Assembly: GCA_946410005.1 (NCBI GenBank)
Contig: CAMJYS010000045.1
Coordinates: 1 to 6,190, forward strand
From: an uncultured Clostridia bacterium
GTDB lineage: Bacteria; Bacillota; Clostridia; Oscillospirales; Acutalibacteraceae
DNA: 6,190 nt
Direction of reading: 5' to 3'
Below, piece after piece: positions 1 to 6,161 of this stretch. The position numbers were made by a program, and so were the translations under genes. Below the pieces are notes generated by a model. It saw only the letters and a program-made list of their open reading frames with translations, searched no databases and was not told where the DNA came from. Position 1 is the first letter of the stretch. Each line of letters opens with the position of its first letter.

Positions 1-46
1 ACCACCGAGATCTACACTCTTTCCCTACACGACGCTCTTCCGATCT
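1..46. other. Illumina P5/TruSeq adapter remnant (non-biological)
   Basis: These 46 bases match the last 46 bases of the Illumina P5 plus TruSeq universal adapter, from ACCACCGAGATCTACAC at the left to the terminal GCTCTTCCGATCT. They are GC-richer than the AT-rich DNA that follows. Genuine sequence begins at base 47. The adapter is open in the reading frame of the downstream gdpP and would translate as TTEIYTLSLHDALPI, so an automatic gene call running to the edge would carry a false N-terminus. The match is to a sequence known from memory, but it is long and exact. Confidence 0.98.
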
Positions 47-48
47 AC

Positions 49-1344
49 GGAAAGTTTTTTATCATATTCGAAAAAGTTTATTTAAAAAAATTCATAGACG
101 AAAAATTCAAAATAATAGACGAAATACATTCTATAAAACTAAACGATTCTAAATACGCAACTGTTTCAATCGGCATAAGCGCTCAAGAAAACAGTTTGAT
201 TAACCTAAAAAATGAAGCTCAAAAAGCACTTAACATGGCACTGGGTCGCGGTGGAGACCAAGTATCTATAAGAGAAAATAATTCGTATGTGTTTTTTGGA
301 GGAAATTCTCAAAGCATCGAAAAACGTAGCAAAGTTAAGACTAGAATAATCGCAACTTCGTTTTCGGAAAGAATAAAAAACAGCAGCAAAATATTTATTA
401 TGGGACACAAACATTCTGATTTTGACAGCGTAGGTTCTGCTGTTGGAATTTGGAATATCTGTTCAAAATTAAAAAAAGATAAGTCTTACATAGTTATAAA
501 TGAAGAAACTTCGCTGGCTAAATCTGCGATTAATCACATTAAAACTCATTACAAAAACAAAGAGATTTTTATTTCTACAAGAAAAGCGCAAGAACTTATT
601 GACGAAAATTCGCTTTTGATTATTGTAGACACTCATTCTTTGAAATTTTTAGAAAGCTCTGATTTGTATTCTATGAGCAAACAGACGATGATTATTGACC
701 ATCATCGCTTAACAGTCGATAAAATAGACAACACTGTAATATTTTTTCACGAACCTTTTGCGTCATCAACTTGCGAAATGGTTACGGAATTATCTCAGTA
801 TATGGGCGAAAATTTAATTGATAAACCTGTTGCAGAATGTTTGTTTGCCGGTATAATGCTCGACACAAAAAATTTCTCATTAAAAACAGGTACGAGAACT
901 TTTGAAGCGGCTTCTTGTCTTAAAAAATCAGGTGCAGATAATTTTGAAGTCAAGAAAATGTTTTCAAATTCTATGGATGTGTATAAACTAAAATGCCAGA
1001 TTATAGAAGCGGCTTATGATTTAAATTCTTGCGCTATTTCGGCTTTGAAATTAGATAAGATTACGGATAATGTGCGTTTGGCTTGTGCACAAGCTGCTGA
1101 CGAACTGCTTAACATAAAAAACATCGAAGCGTCGTTCGTGATTTTTTCTGAAAATGATAGAGTGAATATTTCTGCAAGGTCACTCGGCAAAATAAATGTT
1201 CAGCTTATTATGGAAAAATTAGGCGGTGGCGGACATAGAACAATGGCTGCTACACAAATTGATAACGCAAGTATTGAGGAGGTCGAAAAGAATTTAACGC
1301 TTGCAATAAACGAAAAAATAAATGAATTAAAAGGTGGAAAATAG
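49..1344 (+). CDS. gdpP: GdpP/YybT-type cyclic-di-AMP phosphodiesterase, 5'-truncated at the contig end
   Basis: C-terminal 431 residues of a membrane-anchored DHH/DHHA1 phosphodiesterase that hydrolyses c-di-AMP to pApA, controlling potassium/osmotic and cell-wall homeostasis (family knowledge). Numbering from the codon at 49: residues 1-75 are the end of the degenerate GGDEF domain (SIGIS, then the family signature GRGGDQ at 66-71, then YVFFGG). The DHH domain has H120, D124 and D126 in the MGHKHSDFD motif, D194 in VDTH, D217-H218-H219 in the DHH motif and D272. The DHHA1 domain has GGGGH at 392-396. All expected metal ligands are present. Full-length proteins are about 650 residues; the two N-terminal membrane helices, PAS domain and start of GGDEF are missing because the sequence ends in adapter. 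The frame is open from base 49 with no stop, so the internal TTG at 196 is not the true start. The gene ends 2 nt before rplI, a common Firmicutes pairing. Confidence 0.95.
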   Translation, partial: GKFFIIFEKVYLKKFIDEKFKIIDEIHSIKLNDSKYATVSIGISAQENSLINLKNEAQKALNMALGRGGDQVSIRENNSYVFFGGNSQSIEKRSKVKTRIIATSFSERIKNSSKIFIMGHKHSDFDSVGSAVGIWNICSKLKKDKSYIVINEETSLAKSAINHIKTHYKNKEIFISTRKAQELIDENSLLIIVDTHSLKFLESSDLYSMSKQTMIIDHHRLTVDKIDNTVIFFHEPFASSTCEMVTELSQYMGENLIDKPVAECLFAGIMLDTKNFSLKTGTRTFEAASCLKKSGADNFEVKKMFSNSMDVYKLKCQIIEAAYDLNSCAISALKLDKITDNVRLACAQAADELLNIKNIEASFVIFSENDRVNISARSLGKINVQLIMEKLGGGGHRTMAATQIDNASIEEVEKNLTLAINEKINELKGGK

Positions 1345-1346
1345 TA

Positions 1347-1796
1347 ATGAAAGTAATTTTATTAGCAGATGTAAGAAATTATGGTAAAAAAGGCGATGTA
1401 GTAAAAGTTAGTGACGGATACGCTAAAAACTGTTTATTCCCTAAAAATCTTGCAAAAGAAGCTACAAATCAAGCTTTAACCGAACGTCAAAACGAGATAG
1501 ACAAAAACGCTCACGAAAAAGAACTTGAAACACAACACGCACAAGAAATTTTCGAGAAATTAAACGGAAAAACCATAACTATTATTGCAAAAGCTGGAAA
1601 CAATGGTAAACTTTTTGGAGCTGTAACATCAAAAGATATATCTGAAAAAATAAATGAAGTTTATGGAATAAATATCTCGAAAAAGAAAATTCACTTGGAA
1701 AATGATATAAAAGCTTTCGGGACATATAAGTTTGAGATAAAACTCGTTAGCGGAATAGTAGCTACCATGTCAGTGATGGTAGCGGAAAATGTTTAG
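1347..1796 (+). CDS. rplI: 50S ribosomal protein L9 (bL9)
   Basis: 149 residues, the normal length for bL9, a large-subunit protein that binds 23S rRNA and extends from the L1 side of the ribosome. The N-terminal RNA-binding domain is canonical ([17 protein letters not shown], then [13 protein letters not shown] at about residues 24-36). A long charged connecting helix follows (about 41-75), then the C-terminal domain with [12 protein letters not shown] at about 87-98. The ATG is supported by AAGGTGG at 1331-1337, 9 nt upstream and inside the end of gdpP; the 2-nt intergenic gap suggests translational coupling with gdpP. In many Firmicutes the replicative helicase gene dnaB follows rplI; here a terminator follows instead. 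Confidence 0.98.
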   Translation: MKVILLADVRNYGKKGDVVKVSDGYAKNCLFPKNLAKEATNQALTERQNEIDKNAHEKELETQHAQEIFEKLNGKTITIIAKAGNNGKLFGAVTSKDISEKINEVYGINISKKKIHLENDIKAFGTYKFEIKLVSGIVATMSVMVAENV

Positions 1797-1825
1797 TTGT
1801 TATTAAATATTTGAAAGTTACATAA

Positions 1826-1858
1826 AAAATCTCTTACCATGAATTGGTAAGAGATTTT
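1826..1858. terminator. Bidirectional intrinsic terminator between rplI and hup
   Basis: A perfect 14-bp stem (1826-1839 pairing with 1845-1858) with a 5-nt loop (TGAAT at 1840-1844). The core CTCTTACCA/TGGTAAGAG is flanked by A-run and T-run. Read on plus, the hairpin ends in TTTT; read on minus it ends in six T (complement of A1824-1829). It lies 29 nt after the rplI stop and 7 nt after the hup stop, so it can end both convergent transcripts. Confidence 0.9.
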
Positions 1859-1865
1859 ATAAAAA

Positions 1866-2144
1866 TTATTTACTGTTTACCGCATCTTTAAGAGCTTTCC
1901 CTGCTTTAAATACAGGTGATTTAGAAGCAGGAATCTTAATTGGATTACCTGTTCTTGGATCATGGCCTGTACGTGCTTTACGGTCATGTACTTCGAATGT
2001 ACCGAAGCCGATTAATTGAACTTTTCCGCCATCTTTAAGTTCTTCTGTTACTGCATCAACGAATGCATTTAAGCTTGCTTCTGAATCTTTCTTTGTGATA
2101 CCACTTTTTTCTGCCATCATTGAAACTAATTCTGCTTTGTTCAT
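1866..2144 (-). CDS. hup: HU-family histone-like DNA-binding protein
   Basis: 92 residues, standard for HU, a dimeric nucleoid protein that bends DNA with little sequence specificity. Visible signatures: N-terminal helices (MNKAELVSMMAEKSGITKKD), the core GFGTFEV at 46-52, the beta-arm with RKARTG and the intercalating-tip proline P63 in HDPRTG, and the C-terminal FKAGKALKDAV at 79-89. The tip has His-Asp-Pro where Arg-Asn-Pro is commoner. The ATG has GGAGG 11 nt upstream (complement of 2156-2160). HU genes often follow mazG in clostridial genomes, and that order holds here with a 104-nt gap that probably carries its own promoter. The rlbA/S4-domain gene often found after hup is absent; the gene runs directly into the shared terminator. 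Confidence 0.98.
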   Translation of the reverse strand: MNKAELVSMMAEKSGITKKDSEASLNAFVDAVTEELKDGGKVQLIGFGTFEVHDRKARTGHDPRTGNPIKIPASKSPVFKAGKALKDAVNSK

Positions 2145-2168
2145 AAAACTTTAAACCTCCAAAATTTT

Positions 2169-2184
2169 TATGTCTATCGACATA
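2169..2184. repeat. Short inverted repeat in the hup leader
   Basis: TATGTC-TATC-GACATA, 6-bp perfect arms around a 4-nt spacer, 25 nt upstream of the hup start codon and 9 nt beyond its Shine-Dalgarno. It could be a small operator or an mRNA hairpin near the ribosome site, but arms this short can arise by chance in AT-rich DNA. No regulator is recognised. Confidence 0.3.
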
Positions 2185-2205
2185 TACTTACTCCTTGAAT
2201 TTCGC

Positions 2206-2237
2206 TTAATACCAGACTAATTGAAATTCATTGTCAG
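2206..2237 (-). promoter_or_regulatory. Candidate hup promoter (extended -10)
   Basis: On the minus strand a TGG-TATTAA extended -10 (complement of 2206-2214) lies about 60 nt upstream of the hup ATG. A weak -35 CTGACA (complement of 2232-2237) is 20 nt away, longer than ideal. A second possibility, TTGAAA (2266-2271) with 17-nt spacing to TAGTAT (2243-2248), overlaps the end of mazG. Motif reading only. Confidence 0.35.
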
Positions 2238-2248
2238 ATATGATACTA

Positions 2249-2998
2249 CTATACTTTATTTTTTTTTTCAATAGCTAAAAGAAATTTTCTTTTAAATCTT
2301 TCACAAGAATCATAAAGAGCGTTTTCAGGATCTACGCTTAACAGCCTTGCAATATTTGTAATTGCAAAAATAAGATTCCCTATCTCTTTATAATAATTTT
2401 CAGAATCTCCTATATCTATAAGATTTTCGACGTACTTTAATCGCTTAAAAGCTTCTTCTATTCCTTCCTCGATAGAAAATACGCCATATCCCCCTTTAGC
2501 GGCACCATCTTGAATTTTTGTTGCTCTGATTAACTCAGGCAAGACTTTTGAAATATTTTCTACTTTTTCTATAAGTGAATTTTTTTGAGAAAATCTCAAT
2601 CTTGAAAATAGTTCTTCTAAAAACTCTTTAGTATCATTTTCTTCATTGTCATAAATAGTTCCTTTAAAAATATGCGGATGATAAGCAATGGTTTTTCTGC
2701 AAATTCCATCCACAACATCATTAAAACAAAAATTCTCCTTTTTATTCTCAATGCTACAATGAAAAGCTATTTGCAAAAGCATATCACCAAGTTCTTCTTT
2801 TAATTTAGATATACTTAAGGTGTCTATTGCTTCAATAATTTCATACGCTTCTTCCACCATATTCAATCGTATGCTCGCATGCGTTTGAAGCCTATCCCAC
2901 AAAAAACCTTTGGGCGATTTTAAACACTCTACAATATCCAAAAAATCGTCTAAATTATACTTTTTTTTGCTTTTAGGCTTTAAAACTTCCGTAGACAT
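2249..2998 (-). CDS. mazG: MazG-family nucleoside triphosphate pyrophosphohydrolase with degenerate C-terminal domain
   Basis: Predicted to hydrolyse NTPs/dNTPs to NMP and PPi, cleaning the nucleotide pool or lowering (p)ppGpp-linked stress (family knowledge). From the preferred ATG at 2996-2998 the protein has 249 residues and two MazG-like halves. The N-terminal half has WDRLQTH at 34-40, the metal site EEAYE (E49, E50, E53) and EELGD (E69, D72), and the family YHPHIF at about 106-111. The usual CPW before the Asp is FLW. The C-terminal half keeps NIARLLSVDPENAL but has EIGN (205-208) where ExxD is expected and EEAFK where EExxE is expected, so it probably binds metal poorly. Start choice: this ATG has AGGA about 12 nt upstream. 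An in-frame ATG at 3053-3055 would add 19 non-MazG-like residues encoded by a 28-bp palindrome and lacks a clear Shine-Dalgarno, though it lies 1 nt after the flippase stop codon and could be coupled. Second gene of the yabM-mazG-hup group. Confidence 0.92.
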   Translation of the reverse strand: MSTEVLKPKSKKKYNLDDFLDIVECLKSPKGFLWDRLQTHASIRLNMVEEAYEIIEAIDTLSISKLKEELGDMLLQIAFHCSIENKKENFCFNDVVDGICRKTIAYHPHIFKGTIYDNEENDTKEFLEELFSRLRFSQKNSLIEKVENISKVLPELIRATKIQDGAAKGGYGVFSIEEGIEEAFKRLKYVENLIDIGDSENYYKEIGNLIFAITNIARLLSVDPENALYDSCERFKRKFLLAIEKKNKV

Positions 2999-3020
2999 AG
3001 TAAAATCATATCCTATCATT

Positions 3021-3051
3021 AAAAAATATGTGTAAAATTTTACACATATTT
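3021..3051 (-). terminator. Perfect 28-bp palindrome plus T6: attenuator/terminator or operator before mazG
   Basis: Bases 3024-3051 form a perfect palindrome with 14-bp arms (left arm AAATATGTGTAAAA). Read in the direction of transcription (minus), the hairpin is followed immediately by six T, completing at 3021. It begins 5 nt after the flippase stop codon and ends 22 nt before the preferred mazG start. It therefore resembles a weak AT-rich Rho-independent terminator or attenuator between the two genes. The core TGTAAAATTTTACA could equally be a dimeric repressor site. Palindrome seen directly; function inferred. Confidence 0.55.
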
Positions 3052-3056
3052 CCATA

Positions 3057-4841
3057 TTAATCTATTAAGTGAAACTTTTCAAGTACTTTTGCGAATTTTT
3101 TTAATTTGGGTACAGAAGCCAATTCTTCGTATTTAAAAGCTTTTACTAAAATTAAAGCAATCGCATAAATAACAGCCGCTATAATTATAGATAAAATTGT
3201 CGCTAACTTATAATTTATGAATACTTTAAGTATTCCGTGTGACGAAAAAGCAGCCAATCCGCAAATAATTCCACATGACAGTGGTTTTAAAAAAATGGAT
3301 ATATAGTCAAATCTAAGCTTTGTTTCTCGGCTCAAAAGAATAATTCCGGATATGCATATAAACAGATAGCAAAACAGTGTTCCCATTCCTGCGCCTTGAA
3401 TATTTATTTCCGGAACACTTACCAAAATATAATTCAAAGCAACTTTTATAATCATACCTATTGTCAATATTTTAAGATGTAAGTCTGCACGCCCTACAGC
3501 TTGCAGCATACTGCAAATCGGTGTGCTTATAGATACAAATATTATTCCAATAGCATATATTACCATTATCTTGGAAGCGATATATATTTCCCCGCCTGCT
3601 TGAGATGTTTTCCCAAAAGTGTTATAAACAAAATCCATTATCGGATACGAAAGTATAGACATTCCTATTCCTGCTGGAAAAGATATAACCGTTGTAACCT
3701 TTAAAACAGTTTCTATATTATTTTTGATTTTTTCTTTTATATTTCCTACCCATGCAGTTGTAACATTCGGAAGAGCACTGATGGCCAATCCTTGTGTTAT
3801 TGTTGGTAAAAGCATAGTTATATTGTTCATATATACAAAACAACCGCTTAAAAATACATGCGTTTTACCATTAGATATTTCCTCGACCGGAATAAGACCT
3901 TTATACATATTCAATATAATATCAGGCACTAAATTCATAAGGTCATATAACCTTCTTTGAACTAACATGGTGTCTATAGCACCGGCTAAATTCATTAAAA
4001 TTGCACCTAAAGCAATTGGAATTGATATTTTTAAAATTGATTTTATAAGCGTTTTATTGTCTCTCGCCGGCTCTGCGTTTTCAAACTCCTCGTCCGTTAT
4101 TCCGTCGCCTGAAATTTTATATTTTATAAAGATATATAAAAATCCGCAAAATGCCGCTAAGGTAATACCTAAAATTGCTCCGGCGGAAGCGAGCGGAAGA
4201 GATGCACTGTAAGCCTCAGCTTCTGAATTATAAAAATTACCCAAGACAGTTCCGAATTTATTATACTCATCCATACAATAGTTTATAGCCAAAGAAGCAA
4301 GAGTTGGCCCGAATATAACTTTACATACCGCTTCCACAATTTCTGAAACTGCAGTAGGTATCATATTGCGAAGACCTTCATAGTAACCTTTATAAATAGA
4401 AATCAAGCAAGCAAATATTACAGTAGGCGCCAAAGCGAACATTGAATATATTGTTCCGGGTGCATATGTATAATTAATATACACAAATGACCCAAGAATC
4501 ATCAACAAACAACCCGTAATTCCCGTAAAAACGAATATCGGAATTGATAATTTATGAATCATTCTTACATCCTTGTAACGCTTTTGCGCCATATTGCTAG
4601 AAACAACACGAGAAATGGCAATCGGAAGACCTGCTGTAGCAAGAGCGTAAATCGGATTATAAATATTATATGCCGAATTAAAATATCCAAGTCCTGTTCC
4701 TTTTAAAATATAAGTAAGCGGTATTTTAAAAGCCGCACCTGCGATTTTCACAATAAGCATTCCTATTGCCATAATAAACGCCCCAACAGCGAAAGATTGG
4801 CTGACTTTTTTAGATTTGTTATTTTTTTTTATGTTTATCAT
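3057..4841 (-). CDS. MOP-superfamily lipid/polysaccharide flippase, YabM/SpoVB-like (MurJ-related)
   Basis: 594-residue polytopic inner-membrane protein of the oligosaccharidyl-lipid flippase branch that includes MurJ, SpoVB and B. subtilis YabM; members move lipid-linked cell-wall or polysaccharide precursors across the membrane. After a basic cytoplasmic start (KKNNKSKK), hydrophobic segments run from about 16-38, 58-80, 100-122, 132-150, 216-240, 270-290, 330-360, 382-405, 420-445, 455-477, 483-504, 514-533 and 546-568, consistent with the family's 14 helices. Family landmarks: YKGYYEGLRNMIPTAVSEIVE at about 150-170 (read as two blocks), AIDTMLVQRRL near 288-298, LQAVGRA at 446-452 and IQGAGMGT near 481-488. 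Acidic loop 247-262 is probably cytoplasmic. The ATG has AAAAGGA 10 nt upstream (complement of 4852-4858). Adjacency to mazG and hup favours YabM over true SpoVB, but which precursor it moves cannot be told from sequence. Confidence 0.9.
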   Translation of the reverse strand: MINIKKNNKSKKVSQSFAVGAFIMAIGMLIVKIAGAAFKIPLTYILKGTGLGYFNSAYNIYNPIYALATAGLPIAISRVVSSNMAQKRYKDVRMIHKLSIPIFVFTGITGCLLMILGSFVYINYTYAPGTIYSMFALAPTVIFACLISIYKGYYEGLRNMIPTAVSEIVEAVCKVIFGPTLASLAINYCMDEYNKFGTVLGNFYNSEAEAYSASLPLASAGAILGITLAAFCGFLYIFIKYKISGDGITDEEFENAEPARDNKTLIKSILKISIPIALGAILMNLAGAIDTMLVQRRLYDLMNLVPDIILNMYKGLIPVEEISNGKTHVFLSGCFVYMNNITMLLPTITQGLAISALPNVTTAWVGNIKEKIKNNIETVLKVTTVISFPAGIGMSILSYPIMDFVYNTFGKTSQAGGEIYIASKIMVIYAIGIIFVSISTPICSMLQAVGRADLHLKILTIGMIIKVALNYILVSVPEINIQGAGMGTLFCYLFICISGIILLSRETKLRFDYISIFLKPLSCGIICGLAAFSSHGILKVFINYKLATILSIIIAAVIYAIALILVKAFKYEELASVPKLKKFAKVLEKFHLID

Positions 4842-4886
4842 TATTACGCATTCCTTTTATGTATTTATTAAGTTTCGCACCTATAT

Positions 4887-4915
4887 ATTATATCACATAA
4901 TATTTATATTATCGA
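4887..4915 (-). promoter_or_regulatory. Probable sigma-A-type promoter of the flippase-mazG group
   Basis: On minus: TCGATA (complement of 4910-4915, 4 of 6 to TTGACA), a 17-nt spacer, then a perfect TATAAT (complement of 4887-4892). This predicts a start near 4880 and a leader of about 40 nt before the ATG at 4841. The spacer contains an AT-only inverted repeat (ATAATA-TTTA-TATTAT, 4897-4912) of uncertain meaning. The inferred left end of the IS is only about 20 bp upstream of the -35. Confidence 0.6.
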
Positions 4916-5058
4916 TATGCTTTAAAGTATGTCTTGCACTGCTATTATAAAAGTGGACAGTAAATATATATTTTTAGGACAAGAACTATTAATATATAAA
5001 CATACGTTTTCCGTTTATGGACAATATACTTACATTAATAGGCAAGGAGATTTAATTT

Positions 5059-5385
5059 ATGTACACACGCGAACAAAGAATAGACATTGGTAAAAAAATT
5101 TATAATCGGGAGTTATTTTACAAAGATGCTATGCATTTATTCAATGTCGCTCGTCCTACACTCGTTACTTATGTAAATCTTTACAAAGCTACCATCAATG
5201 CCCCGAAAGGTTTACGCCCTTCCTCTATTTCTCTAAGAGATTATTATTCTCTATCCAAAGAAGAACTTATCAACGAATTAATGAACAAAGATATCGAGGT
5301 TGAACGATTAAAAAAAGGCTATCAAGTGAAAGGAGTTAGTTCAAAAAAGGTATTCGTTTCTATACAAGATGTGAATATGAAATAA
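5059..5385 (+). CDS. IS3-family transposase OrfA (HTH DNA-binding subunit)
   Basis: 108 residues. The N-terminal part (about 18-43) reads as a helix-turn-helix for binding the IS ends, with FYKDAMHLFNVARPTLVTYV as the likely HTH. Residues 65-85 (LSKEEL...VERLKK) form a short leucine-zipper-like helix typical of OrfA oligomerisation. The C-terminal GYQVKGVSSKKVFVSIQD resembles the conserved end of this OrfA subgroup. The ATG has AAGGAG (5044-5049) 9 nt upstream. Alone, OrfA usually regulates transposition; fused to OrfB by frameshifting at codons 96-97 it forms the transposase. No convincing -35/-10 pair was found upstream, only an isolated TATACT at 5025-5030. Confidence 0.88.
   Translation: MYTREQRIDIGKKIYNRELFYKDAMHLFNVARPTLVTYVNLYKATINAPKGLRPSSISLRDYYSLSKEELINELMNKDIEVERLKKGYQVKGVSSKKVFVSIQDVNMK
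5329..5349 (+). promoter_or_regulatory. Programmed -1 frameshift site joining OrfA and OrfB
   Basis: The slippery heptamer A_AAA_AAG lies at 5343-5349 in the correct phase: AAA and AAG are codons 96 and 97 of OrfA. The OrfB frame is open here, since its last upstream stop is TAG at 5337-5339. An AAAGGAG sequence at 5329-5335, 7 nt upstream, is placed like the internal Shine-Dalgarno that stimulates such shifts in dnaX and IS911. A shift would give a 367-residue OrfAB reading Lys-Lys-Gly-Ile-Arg across the junction. No clear downstream stimulatory hairpin was found by eye. Confidence 0.8.
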
Positions 5386-6161
5386 TTTATACATTATCTT
5401 ACAAATGGCCTATTTATAAGCTATGCTCTGCCATGAGCGTTTCCGGAAGTGGTTTTTATTCTTGGAAATCTCGAATTGAAAATCCTTCCACTAAAGAACT
5501 TCAAAGACTCAAAAACATACACCTATTCACTTCTTACCATAAAACCTATCCTTCTCACGGGTATCGCTGGTTAAACGCTAAAATCAAACTCGATACCGGT
5601 ATGTGTTTTTCTGATAATTATGCTCATCGTTGTTGCAAATTTGCCGGTATACATTCTAAATCTAAGCGTTACAGATATCGTCTTTTCCCTAATTTACTAC
5701 TTAGCAAGATTACCCCTGAAAGACCTTTTCAAACTGTAGTTAGTGATATGACTGCTTTTTGGGTGGGACGGCAATATCACGAACTTACTCTTTATATGGA
5801 TTTATTTAACAACGAAATCGTTGCTTACGGCCTTTCAAACATCAAAGGCGATCGTAATTCATATTTTAACGGTTTAAAAGAACTTATAAATAAAAAAGAG
5901 GAATATGGTAACCTCAAGTTAGTTCTCCACACCGACCAAGGTTCTGTATATTCCTCAAAGGCCTTCAATTACCATTATACAATATTACGCATTCTATGTC
6001 CCGCGCTGGTACCCCCTACAGATAATTCTGCTATAGAGGCAATTAATGGTTGGATCAAAGAAGAACTATTTACTGATTTCAATATCAAAGACTGTGATAA
6101 TGTTGATGATTTTATAAACAGCTATATTCGATATTTGGCATTGCTAAAAACAAATAGATAG
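5340..6161 (+). CDS. IS3-family transposase OrfB, DDE/rve integrase core; degenerate, probably inactive
   Basis: Catalytic half of an IS3 transposase, read in the -1 frame relative to orfA. The frame opens at 5340; homology already begins before the first ATG (5433) with YKWPIYKLCSAMSVSGSGFYSW, and that ATG has no Shine-Dalgarno, so expression is expected through the frameshift fusion. Numbering from the ATG: YPSHGYRWLNAK at 39-50 (HTH_21-like region), first catalytic Asp D105 in VVSDMTAFW, second D168 in LHTDQGSVYSS, Glu E202 in DNSAIEAINGW. Only 33 residues separate D168 and E202 instead of 35, because residues 180-195 are out of frame (see 5970-6017). A shortening before FPNLLL (about 82-85) is also possible. 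The C-terminus ends abruptly after INSYIRY, lacking the usual YFN..RP..aL....P tail. Identity is certain from the motifs; inactivity is inferred. Confidence 0.88.
   Translation, partial: FKKGIRFYTRCEYEIIYTLSYKWPIYKLCSAMSVSGSGFYSWKSRIENPSTKELQRLKNIHLFTSYHKTYPSHGYRWLNAKIKLDTGMCFSDNYAHRCCKFAGIHSKSKRYRYRLFPNLLLSKITPERPFQTVVSDMTAFWVGRQYHELTLYMDLFNNEIVAYGLSNIKGDRNSYFNGLKELINKKEEYGNLKLVLHTDQGSVYSSKAFNYHYTILRILCPALVPPTDNSAIEAINGWIKEELFTDFNIKDCDNVDDFINSYIRYLALLKTNR
5970..6017 (+). other. Out-of-frame segment in orfB bounded by two compensating indels
   Basis: In the open frame this stretch encodes YHYTILRILCPALVPP, unlike any IS3 transposase. Read in the neighbouring frame from 5969 it gives LPLYNITHSMSRAGTP, which is the canonical segment between the second Asp and the Glu. 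The frame leaves at about 5967-5970 (apparent loss of about 7 nt) and returns at the C5 run 6012-6016 (one extra C), netting -6 nt and explaining the D(33)E spacing. Confidence 0.8.

Larger units (their letters stand above)
4935..6137 (+). mobile_element. IS3-family insertion sequence (IS150-like organisation), right end not recovered
   Basis: Contains an HTH orfA, a -1 frameshift signal and a DDE orfB in the -1 frame, the defining IS3 layout. The left end is placed near 4935 because TGCACTGC...AAAAGTGGACAGT starts with TG and resembles IS150-type termini; this boundary is approximate. Between it and orfA, 124 bp are non-coding and hold three GGACA copies (4955-4959, 4977-4981, 5019-5023) that may be transposase contacts. 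No right inverted repeat or target duplication is visible, because OrfB homology stops at about 6135 and the window ends at 6190. The element points away from the flippase gene. Confidence 0.85.

Noticed and set aside
49..280. Active diguanylate cyclase domain in front of the DHH domain
   Set aside because: The GGDQ here is part of the GdpP-specific GRGGDQ signature of a degenerate GGDEF domain, not a cyclase active site.
205..414. Minus-strand open frame of 69 codons
   Set aside because: Lies entirely opposite gdpP, has no family resemblance and no ribosome site; shadow of the real gene.
2145..2248. Riboswitch or small RNA in the mazG-hup gap
   Set aside because: Only 104 nt, with one 6-bp inverted repeat and no recognisable aptamer motif.
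3501..4212. Three plus-strand open frames (3501-3704, 3724-3960, 3967-4212)
   Set aside because: All are antisense to the flippase gene, whose strong codon pattern and homology explain them.
5310..5317. A7 run as the OrfA/OrfB slippery site
   Set aside because: It has the right phase for A_AAA_AAA, but a -1 shift there reaches TAG at 5337-5339 before OrfB, so it cannot yield a fusion.
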